In this document: piece after piece, positions 6,476 through 12,868 of the stretch
Layout: the number at the start of each line of letters is the position of its first letter
Numbering within the stretch: the stretch's first letter is position 1
From: Sterolibacterium sp964437515
GTDB lineage: Bacteria > Pseudomonadota > Gammaproteobacteria > Burkholderiales > Rhodocyclaceae
Direction: 5' to 3'
NCBI GenBank assembly: GCA_964437515.1
Contig: CAYTHB010000079.1
Coordinates: 1 to 13,170, forward strand
Length of the DNA stretch: 13,170 nucleotides
Program-made: the position numbers and the translations under genes
The notes under the pieces: generated by a model
Told to the model about the DNA's origin: nothing
The model's input: the letters and a program-made list of their open reading frames with translations, nothing else
The model's database searches: none

Positions 6476-7070
6476 ATTTCTTCAGGTAGTAATACACATG
6501 TTCCCGTGCCATTCCCAGTCGTCGCGCGGCTTCGGTGACGTTGTAATCACATTCGGCCAGAGTTTTCCGGAGTATCTGTTCCTCTGCGATGGCAGCGGCC
6601 TCTTTGGGGCCTTCGTCAAAACGGGCGGTCAGGTGCAGACGTGTTTCTCCCGAGGCGGCCATGCGGGTTTCTTCACGCAAAAAGAGTTTGGCGCGCTGCA
6701 AGGCTTGCAGGATGAGCGGCAAGGATGCCGGTTTGACGAGAAAATCAAAAGCCCCGCGACGGATGGCTTCGAGCGCTGCTGCGTGTTCATCTTGGCCCGT
6801 CAGTACGATGATCTTGGCATGAGGCGCACGATGCAGCAGTTCTTCAAGTGCCGTGAGCCCTTCGGTCATCGTGGAGGGGTGGGGAGGAAGCCCCAGGTCC
6901 AGTACGATGAGTGCGATTGAGGGCTGCAATGTCAGTGTGGCCAGCGCTTGCGCACGGTCGTGTGCCTGATGCACCGTATAGCCTTGTGCAGCGAGTGTGC
7001 TGGCAAGATAGCCTGCGAGCGCAGCGTCATCTTCGACAAGCAGCAGGGGTGTGGAGGCTTGCTCGGACAT
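6450..7070 (-). CDS. Response regulator: receiver plus Fis-type HTH, PrsR-like without AAA+ domain
   Basis: The 206-residue product has a receiver domain (about 8-125) with acidic pair Asp14/Asp15, phosphoacceptor Asp58 in VLDLGLPP, Thr91 and Lys113, so it should be phosphorylatable. The segments LDLGLPP, TEGLTALEELL and GAFDFLVKP resemble receivers of the PrsR (PEP-CTERM-box) group. The C-terminus (about 160-200) is a Fis-type HTH: ILRKTLAECDYNVTEAARRLGM followed by HVYYYLKKYGI. No sigma-54-interacting AAA+ module lies between them, so it probably acts as a simple DNA-binding regulator, more like ActR/RegA in architecture. It starts 12 bases after the 81-residue gene with no evident Shine-Dalgarno, inside a short hairpin. 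Its position between minor-pilin and major-pilin genes suggests pilus control. Confidence 0.85.
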   Translation of the reverse strand: MSEQASTPLLLVEDDAALAGYLASTLAAQGYTVHQAHDRAQALATLTLQPSIALIVLDLGLPPHPSTMTEGLTALEELLHRAPHAKIIVLTGQDEHAAALEAIRRGAFDFLVKPASLPLILQALQRAKLFLREETRMAASGETRLHLTARFDEGPKEAAAIAEEQILRKTLAECDYNVTEAARRLGMAREHVYYYLKKYGIQRPAV

Positions 7071-7085
7071 AAGTTGAAAAACTTA
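7070..7085 (-). other. Short hairpin spanning the stop-start junction before the response regulator
   Basis: On the minus strand TAAGTT, a TTTC loop and AACTTA form a perfect 6-bp, A/T-rich inverted repeat. It begins with the TAA stop of the 81-residue gene and ends with the A of the regulator ATG, covering the place where a ribosome-binding site would be expected. It may make regulator translation depend on terminating ribosomes, though a stem this A/T-rich is weak. Confidence 0.4.
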
Positions 7086-7328
7086 TTCTTCACCACGACT
7101 GATGCGTGACAGCCAGGGTAGAACTGCCATGCCAAAGCCGGAAAATAGGAGCCCGAAGCCGATAGCAACACGCAGCAGCACCCAGTCGGAAGGGGTGTCG
7201 GGGTTCACCGCCAATGATGCATAGCCCGCAATCAGCAACAGGATGCCCACGATTTGCTGGAGTCGCTGACGGCGTTGTTTCACCCTTTGATAGTCTTCGC
7301 GCGGTGAATGGGACTTGGGAGCGTTCAT
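7083..7328 (-). CDS. Small two-TM membrane protein of unknown function in the pilus operon
   Basis: I do not recognise a family. The 81-residue product has a hydrophilic, strongly basic N-terminus (1-25, many Arg/Lys/Gln), two hydrophobic segments (about 24-41 and 49-73) joined by a short loop VNPDTPSDW, and a charged end SRGEE. The predicted topology is both ends cytoplasmic. The ATG at 7328 was chosen because it forms an ATGA overlap with the preceding prepilin stop, as at other junctions in this operon; an earlier in-frame ATG at 7382 would lie well inside that gene. Its place between a minor pilin and the regulator suggests a role with either the assembly platform or the signalling pair. 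Confidence 0.6.
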   Translation of the reverse strand: MNAPKSHSPREDYQRVKQRRQRLQQIVGILLLIAGYASLAVNPDTPSDWVLLRVAIGFGLLFSGFGMAVLPWLSRISRGEE

Positions 7329-8017
7329 GGCAGGGTTCCGGCTTGCACCATGCGGTTGAACAGGGTGGCGGAAGACAGCCAAGTGAGCTGGTCGTCAAAG
7401 GTGGCGGTTTGAGGACGGCTGACGAAAACCGGATTGGCATTCTGGTTGGCGGCTTCATCCGGATTGGCATTGGCTGGATTTTTACCGGTGGAGATCAGGA
7501 CAGCGACGGCCGTGGCGGTGTAAGCCGTGGCCGTTCCACAGGTCGTGGGGGTGGTGCCGGTCGAGGTGCTACAAACATAGAGATTGGGCGTAAAACTGGC
7601 CATGGGCAGGTTCTTGAGCCCATTCGTGGTGGTAGCTGCATTGGTATTGGCCGCCGTGACGGCATAGCGTATCCTGTTGCCCCAGGCATCGGTGAGATAG
7701 CCATTGCTGTCGGTGCCGGGCAGGCCGAGCGTGATGGCGGGTAAAAAACCATTGTTGAAGTTGGTACAAGCACCTCCACCCGCAGGATTTTCCACGCCCG
7801 TAGTCGCCGGAGCGGCCGGACAAGGCAGGCGACCGTTGATGAGTGCGTAGCCGATGAGGGCTTCCTTGGCATCTCCCAGCGTTTTTTGTGTGTCCTTGAT
7901 GTGTTGTTGTTCGATCTGGACACTGACCAGTGATAGCCCGCTGCCCAACAGAAGTGCGACGATGGTCAGGACGACGGCCATTTCGAGCAGGGTGAAGCCA
8001 TGCGTGTGACGTGTCAT
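7325..8017 (-). CDS. Minor type IV prepilin with LPCPA platform motif
   Basis: The 230-residue product starts with a six-residue leader and Gly7, then Phe8 with TLLE (Glu12 at mature +5) and a hydrophobic helix (8-30), a classic prepilin peptidase substrate. After the helix come EALIGYALINGRLPCPA (52-68), GFLPAITLGLPGTDSNGYL (90-108) and DAWGNRIRYAV (110-120), then VAVLISTGKN (171-180). The same sequence of motifs occurs, expanded, in the large minor pilin encoded 21 bases upstream, so the two appear paralogous. Cys66, Cys84, Cys149 and Cys160 could form disulfides. GAGAGG lies about ten bases before the ATG. It is likely a minor pilin that helps start or cap the pilus together with its large neighbour. 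Confidence 0.85.
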   Translation of the reverse strand: MTRHTHGFTLLEMAVVLTIVALLLGSGLSLVSVQIEQQHIKDTQKTLGDAKEALIGYALINGRLPCPAAPATTGVENPAGGGACTNFNNGFLPAITLGLPGTDSNGYLTDAWGNRIRYAVTAANTNAATTTNGLKNLPMASFTPNLYVCSTSTGTTPTTCGTATAYTATAVAVLISTGKNPANANPDEAANQNANPVFVSRPQTATFDDQLTWLSSATLFNRMVQAGTLP

Positions 8018-8038
8018 GATGTGCTCAACCTCTCACTT

Positions 8039-10126
8039 TCATTCGCTGCGGATGCTCAGGTTGGAAAAAGTGATGCCTTGCTGGAGCGTGCCGCTGCGAA
8101 AGCCGCCCGTCAGACCAAAGTAGAAGGTGTTCATGGCCGCCGACAGCGCAATGCAGCGCTGGATCGTCGGCGGGGTCGCGCTACGGTCGACATCGGAACG
8201 CAGATTGCTGCAGTCGGCACAATCGACCCAGACGGTAATGCGGGTATTGGGCCCGGCCGGTGTGGTGGCATTACAGTGAGCGCAGCCTGCATCGCACCCG
8301 GTGTGAATTTCGATGCGCTGATGGTGCGGGAGCGGTGTGGGCGTTTCCTCGAATTTGTCAGCCGGCGTGTGGCTGCAGCCGTCGCTTGAGCCGTCACACG
8401 CTGTCGTCAGATTGCCGTTGGTCACGGAATGGATTCGGTTCCCGCCATACATGATGGCGGTGTGGTTCTCGACGGAGTCGTTGTTGGTGGCATCCAGATA
8501 TACATCGGTTTCGATGGTCAGGGAGTTGAGACCACGGACATCTGCAATGGGTAAGGCACCCATGCTGGCTTGCGTGCCGCAGTTGGGGGGGGGCGGCAGG
8601 CCACCTTCCACCATCTGGAAGGTGAATCCATTGCCTCGATCTGTCCCTCCGGGGGAATCAGGCCAGCCGAAGATGTATTCGTAATAGGCGCGGACGGTCT
8701 TGCCCGCCAGTTGCAGCACATTCGGATTCCAGAAACAGCCACCGTTGGAACCTCCTGCATTGTTGATCATCACCTTGGGCTTACTAGGAGTAGAGGTATC
8801 CGTGGTGACACCCACGCCCTGGGGCGTGAAACTGGCAAAGTCGCTGGCATTGCTGAATGAAAACTCGGTGGGTGATGCCGCCTTGATGCAGCGGACGAGA
8901 TCGTCGCTGGCATGTGGGTTTCGGCCATTGAATCCGCTCGCACCGCTATAGGTGCCTGCATTGGGAAACAGGGTTGCGTTGCTGCCTTCCAGATACATGG
9001 CGGCATTCTCCCTATTCGTGGGTGTGTCGCGAAATTGCGTGCTGGTGCGTTCTCCAGCGAACAAGAGGACGGCGGTGCAGCCTTCATAAGTAGTGCCATT
9101 GCTGTAGGTGACTTTGGAATCGGTGAGCGGGTGCGTGTAGAGCAGGTTGTCGCGCCAGTTGTTGATGATGTTGGTTTGCAGGGAAGTATGCGGACAATAA
9201 GTGTTGTAGTCGTTGATGACATCATCGATGCCTTTTTGGGTCAGGGAGGCCGGTGAAATGGTGGCAATGGTACCCAGGCAGGCGGCAATGTCATCCAGCA
9301 TGGTGTCGATGTCGCGTTTGAAGTGGCTATTCATCTTGATGCGATCGAAAATGTCTTTGGGCGTGATCCATAAAGCCTGATCGTTGTTCGTGCCATTGCT
9401 GATACTGGTGGGGGTGGCCATCGTGATAGTTGTTGTGGCACTGGCTGCTGCAGGCCAGGGGAGCCCAACGCTTTCCAGATAGCTGGTGAGTGTGGTCGAG
9501 CCACCGCATTCACTGCCCGAGGCGGTGCGTGATTGCGCACTAAGTGCTGCCCCCGGTGCCATGATGACGGCCAACGGGCGTTGATGCGCGGCAGCACCGC
9601 TGGCTCCGCCTACCAATACGGTTCCACTGGCATCACGGACGATGAACTGGCCGAGCGTATCCCAGTTCAGAACATCGGTTTTGTTGACGTCCTTGACAGT
9701 ACCCGAGACGGCATACCAGAGACACTCTCCAGATTTGTCCCGCACAGAAGGAATCCCCAGGGTGTACCAAGGGAGTCGGCCTGCTGTCGAAATGTCTTTG
9801 TTCGGGCAGGCGGGTGCGGTGCTGGCAACGCCGCCGATGCCGCCCGCACCGTTGTTATCCATATCCGGACAGGGCAGATAGCCATAGACCTCGTTGGGAT
9901 GGCTGAAGTCGCGGTATACCGCCGCGAAACCGAGCAGGGCATCGCGTGCCTGAGTCAATGCGGCGATATTGACGTGATGACGCTCGTTGAAATGGGTACG
10001 GTTCAAAGCGCTGATGGTGAAATAGGCAGCAAACAGCCCCAAGGCCATCATGATCATCAGCAAGGCCGCACCGCGTTGTAGCGATGGTCTGCGTGTACAT
10101 GCCGATGTTTTTGAATGAAGGCTCAT
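8039..10126 (-). CDS. Large minor pilin with C-terminal L-type (legume-like) lectin domain, putative pilus-tip adhesin
   Basis: The 695-residue product has a basic leader to Arg18-Gly19, then Ala20 and a hydrophobic helix (20-41), a prepilin-like N-terminus with Met instead of Glu at +5. A pilin platform follows: DALLGFAAVY (62-71), GYLPCPD (82-88), RLPWYTLGIP (117-126), GECLWYAVSG (133-142), and later NNWRDNLLY (322-330) and GCTAVLLFAGE (349-359). Residues about 463-695 look like a legume-type lectin sandwich: GNGFTFQM (498-505), then E539-x-D541-x-Y543-x-D545-x4-D550-x4-H555, the exact spacing of concanavalin A E8, D10, Y12, N14, D19, H24 metal ligands, and a closing strand FYFGLTGGF...ITFSNLSI. 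Ten cysteines lie in this domain. It starts in an ATGA overlap with the MshK-like gene. Glycan binding at the pilus tip is inferred; no sugar specificity can be read. Confidence 0.8.
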   Translation of the reverse strand: MSLHSKTSACTRRPSLQRGAALLMIMMALGLFAAYFTISALNRTHFNERHHVNIAALTQARDALLGFAAVYRDFSHPNEVYGYLPCPDMDNNGAGGIGGVASTAPACPNKDISTAGRLPWYTLGIPSVRDKSGECLWYAVSGTVKDVNKTDVLNWDTLGQFIVRDASGTVLVGGASGAAAHQRPLAVIMAPGAALSAQSRTASGSECGGSTTLTSYLESVGLPWPAAASATTTITMATPTSISNGTNNDQALWITPKDIFDRIKMNSHFKRDIDTMLDDIAACLGTIATISPASLTQKGIDDVINDYNTYCPHTSLQTNIINNWRDNLLYTHPLTDSKVTYSNGTTYEGCTAVLLFAGERTSTQFRDTPTNRENAAMYLEGSNATLFPNAGTYSGASGFNGRNPHASDDLVRCIKAASPTEFSFSNASDFASFTPQGVGVTTDTSTPSKPKVMINNAGGSNGGCFWNPNVLQLAGKTVRAYYEYIFGWPDSPGGTDRGNGFTFQMVEGGLPPPPNCGTQASMGALPIADVRGLNSLTIETDVYLDATNNDSVENHTAIMYGGNRIHSVTNGNLTTACDGSSDGCSHTPADKFEETPTPLPHHQRIEIHTGCDAGCAHCNATTPAGPNTRITVWVDCADCSNLRSDVDRSATPPTIQRCIALSAAMNTFYFGLTGGFRSGTLQQGITFSNLSIRSE

Positions 10127-10632
10127 TTTTTCTGTAATGAACTTGAACGTACTGTCAGCGCACCTGAAGGGATCAGATCGCTTTGTTGCCGATTTTCCAG
10201 ATCCAGTGTTTCACCGACGCGCAGGGCGCGGCCATCGATGCGCAGGCGAAATGCCTTTCGATCCAGTTGTGAGGAATAGCCCGGGATCTCCTGTGTGCCT
10301 TCGAGCCACGGATGCTGGTTGATCCAGATCGTTCCCTTGCTGCCCTTGCGATCTACCCAGCCATTGAACTGAATCAATTGAGGCGCACTGGAGGAGTCAT
10401 TTTCACCTTTGCCCATGTCTGTGCTTTTACGTTGTTGTTCGATACGGGCGCGTTCGGTCGCACTGTAGAACAAGGAGGGCATTTCCGGGCCGGCGGGGGG
10501 TGACACTTGGGCAAAACAGGGTGAGCTGATGGACATCAGCAGGACAGCAATGGCTTTGCGGCCTGTCTTGCTGCTCTTGCAAAGACATGGCAACGAAAAG
10601 AGTCGAAAGAAAGAAAATGGCGCCGTCAACAT
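10123..10632 (-). CDS. MshK-like periplasmic pilus-assembly protein
   Basis: The 169-residue product has an unusually long, basic N-terminal region and a hydrophobic stretch (27-41) ending in SSPCFA before Gln42, which reads as a Sec signal peptide with signal peptidase I cleavage. The mature part holds FYSATERARIEQQR (55-68), a polar linker, and a compact beta-rich domain, FNGWVDRKGSKGTIWINQ (89-106) and FRLRIDGRALRVGETLDL (128-145). This resembles the small GspC/PilP/MshK-type periplasmic domain with its Asn-Gly and Trp-Ile-Asn signature. The assignment rests on this pattern and on its place after a PilO/MshJ-like gene, as in mshI-J-K. The ATG has no clear Shine-Dalgarno, so the start is less certain than the frame. 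The preceding 58 bases (10633-10690) show no clear signal. Confidence 0.65.
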   Translation of the reverse strand: MLTAPFSFFRLFSLPCLCKSSKTGRKAIAVLLMSISSPCFAQVSPPAGPEMPSLFYSATERARIEQQRKSTDMGKGENDSSSAPQLIQFNGWVDRKGSKGTIWINQHPWLEGTQEIPGYSSQLDRKAFRLRIDGRALRVGETLDLENRQQSDLIPSGALTVRSSSLQKK

Positions 10633-10690
10633 GAGTTCAGTTTATGTGAGCCGTAGTCATTGAACAAGCCGGGTGGTTTTGAAGACTGTG

Positions 10691-11317
10691 TCAGGAGGCC
10701 GGCGTGCTGTCAGTGGGTGGGGGCAGGGTGAAGGAACGCAAGGTGCATTGTGCGCTGAGCCCTTGAGGTGTTGGGTCACGTAACTGACAGCTCTGGACAC
10801 GGAAGCGGTCATGGGTTTCATGAATGAAATCGTTGATGAGGCGCAACAGTTCGCCTTCGTGAATCTGGGCGATGGAAAACTCGATATCGTGCATGTGGGG
10901 TGTATTGGGGTCAGGGCTTGTTTCTATACCGGGGATGGGCGGGGCTGATGTGGCTGAAGGCATCAGTTGTGTGGGGGGAAGTGCGTAACTAAGGGTTTCC
11001 GGTAGCGAGCGGTTTTTTTGTGTAGATACGAGCTGTTCAATCAGGGCTTCGCGCTTGGGTTCGCTCAACAGACCATGTTCGCGAAGCGTGCGGAACCGTG
11101 CGATGTTCGATTCGAGATAGCCCAGGTCTTGCTGTTTCTGTGCGATTTGGCTTTTCAGACTGATGACTTGATTGTTGGCTGTCTGGAGTTCCTGCTGCCA
11201 TTCGTTTTCAAAATAGTCACTGCCAAAGATCATGCCCAGCGTGAGGAGGATGGCTAGCCCCAATGCAATCAGGCTGGCACGGGCATCGGACAGGATTTTG
11301 CGCCATGCGGCATTCAT
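10691..11317 (-). CDS. PilO/MshJ/GspM-like inner-membrane pilus-assembly protein
   Basis: The 208-residue product has a short cytoplasmic N-terminus, one TM helix (about 14-33), a predicted periplasmic coiled coil (about 36-80, heptad-like with many Gln and Leu), a Pro/Ser-rich linker (113-140) and a C-terminal alpha/beta segment (about 142-198) with two cysteines (Cys176 and Cys191). This is the layout of PilO, MshJ and GspM, which join a PilN- or GspL-type partner in the inner-membrane assembly platform. The ATG at 11317 overlaps the preceding stop as ATGA and places the TM helix at the usual distance from the N-terminus; an ATG at 11365 would run 48 bases further into the upstream gene. 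Family assignment is by architecture and order, as direct sequence identity in this family is low. Confidence 0.7.
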   Translation of the reverse strand: MNAAWRKILSDARASLIALGLAILLTLGMIFGSDYFENEWQQELQTANNQVISLKSQIAQKQQDLGYLESNIARFRTLREHGLLSEPKREALIEQLVSTQKNRSLPETLSYALPPTQLMPSATSAPPIPGIETSPDPNTPHMHDIEFSIAQIHEGELLRLINDFIHETHDRFRVQSCQLRDPTPQGLSAQCTLRSFTLPPPTDSTPAS

Positions 11318-12861
11318 GGCGTCGGGCTTTCTGTGGGAAGTGTCTGGCCGGGTAGCGTTATGCACCAGCGCACAGGTGTCTCATCGGTGCTGGTTTGCGC
11401 CCCGCCCTTCAGGGTGGCATGGCTGAGACCCACATAAGGATCTTCAAAAATCTGGATATCTGGAAGGTCTTTCAGATGCGTGGAGATATTGCGAATCATG
11501 TCGAGCCTGCTGCGTTGCGTCAGTCCGGAGGGCAAAACAAGGTCAAAACTGATTTGTGCCTGTTGGGGGGGCGATGAATCGCTGGCAAGAGGGGATGTTG
11601 CCGATGCGTTTGGCGTGTCGGGTGTCGCGGGTGCGGTCGTGTTCGAAGCCTCTTTTGAGGGGGACGTGCGATTGTCCGCACAGGGGGCGGTGTTTGGTGA
11701 AACGATGGCCCATTTCAGCAGGCTTAAGCGGATGGACTGTCCGGCCACCGTGGTGTGCGTCGCTTTATCGAGGGTCTGGGCAATTTGCGTCAGTTGATGT
11801 TCGAACGAAGGGGCTTCAAGCATTTCATGGGTGTCGAGTGCCAGTGCGCGACGTATGAGATCGCTGCTTGCACCAAAGGCACTGGCTTGATGATCAAGCT
11901 CGGTATGCTGGCGATTGAGTGTGGCGATTGTGCTGGCTGTTTGCTTCTGTTCATGAAGGATGGATTGCATGCCATTGATGTGCAATGAGGCAATGGCTAT
12001 TCCAGACAACACGAGACATGCGCTGGTAATCCAGGCCTGTCGACGTATGCGGCTGGCGAGATAGCGGGTGCGACGTGCCATGGGGGCAAGCTGGCCATCG
12101 GTGTGTTTCTGGATGGCAAGATCAAAAAGGGGGTGCCATCCGTTGGCCGGCGGCGTGGTACCCCTGGGAAGCGGAGAGGCTACGATGCTGAAACCGGCCT
12201 GTGCCAAGGGGGCCGAACATTCGGTGGCGTCTCCCAGCAGCAGAACGGGCAGGGCGTGCCCTTTTTCAAGTGCCCGTGTGTTTTCGAGGTATCGCTGGGT
12301 GCGGATGATTTCTTCGATTTGTGCATCGACACGCCCCTCCTCCCGGTCTGGAATGGCTGCTAATCGGGTGAGACACGGAATGTGGTTCTTGATGAAAACG
12401 ATGCGCAAGCTTTCGGTGTCAGAGAGTACGACGAACAGCGTCTTGGGCAAGGCTTTGTGTCTTCCCGTTTGCGCCAGCAGCAAAGAGGCAGAGCTTAGCG
12501 CGGCAAGCTGTATGTCTTCTTCATTCAGGATGTCATCGATTTTTTTTGCGTTGGTAATGCCAAACAGGGTGTGGTGTGTGGGTGCAAGCTTGTCCAGCAG
12601 TTGGGTGCCGTGAGTCAGCTTGAGCCGTGTCCGGTAGTCTGTTTCTGGAAAATGCGTCATTAATTGACGCTGTAACAGGCTCTGGCGATCTTGCCCAAAA
12701 ACACGCGGAATCTCGACTTCGACAAAACCTTCTTCTGACAGGTTCGTGACGACCCATACAGGTTTGTCAGGCGACGGCTTCTCATTCAGCGCTTGCCAGC
12801 CTTGCGCCGTGCGCTGCCAGTATTGTTTTTTGGTCAGCCCCAGATAAAGAAGAAGTTTCAT
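11314..12861 (-). CDS. Fused PilM/PilN-like (GspL/MshI-like) pilus-assembly protein
   Basis: The 515-residue product has a cytoplasmic N-terminal region (1-270), one TM helix (about 277-295), a predicted coiled coil (298-330) and a periplasmic part interrupted by a low-complexity Ser/Thr/Pro/Ala stretch (about 395-435) before a final alpha/beta segment (436-500). A cytoplasmic actin-like domain joined through one TM helix to a coiled coil and periplasmic ferredoxin-like domain is the layout of GspL and of a PilM-PilN fusion, and MshI-type proteins are similar. Strands such as TLFVVLSDTESLRIVFIKN (141-159) fit the actin-like fold, but no ATP-binding motif is evident. It begins seven bases after the GspF-like gene with GAGG five bases before the ATG, and precedes the PilO-like gene, its expected partner. 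Confidence 0.65.
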   Translation of the reverse strand: MKLLLYLGLTKKQYWQRTAQGWQALNEKPSPDKPVWVVTNLSEEGFVEVEIPRVFGQDRQSLLQRQLMTHFPETDYRTRLKLTHGTQLLDKLAPTHHTLFGITNAKKIDDILNEEDIQLAALSSASLLLAQTGRHKALPKTLFVVLSDTESLRIVFIKNHIPCLTRLAAIPDREEGRVDAQIEEIIRTQRYLENTRALEKGHALPVLLLGDATECSAPLAQAGFSIVASPLPRGTTPPANGWHPLFDLAIQKHTDGQLAPMARRTRYLASRIRRQAWITSACLVLSGIAIASLHINGMQSILHEQKQTASTIATLNRQHTELDHQASAFGASSDLIRRALALDTHEMLEAPSFEHQLTQIAQTLDKATHTTVAGQSIRLSLLKWAIVSPNTAPCADNRTSPSKEASNTTAPATPDTPNASATSPLASDSSPPQQAQISFDLVLPSGLTQRSRLDMIRNISTHLKDLPDIQIFEDPYVGLSHATLKGGAQTSTDETPVRWCITLPGQTLPTESPTP

Positions 12862-12868
12862 GTCAGCC

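Noticed and set aside
9533..10081. 182-codon open frame on the plus strand opposite the N-terminal part of the large minor pilin
   Set aside because: No recognisable motif or ribosome-binding site, and the minus-strand frame has clear prepilin motifs over the same bases.
12068..12613. 181-codon open frame on the plus strand opposite the PilM/PilN-like gene
   Set aside because: Ser/Arg-rich translation with no domain; the minus-strand gene fits the operon and its assembly partners.
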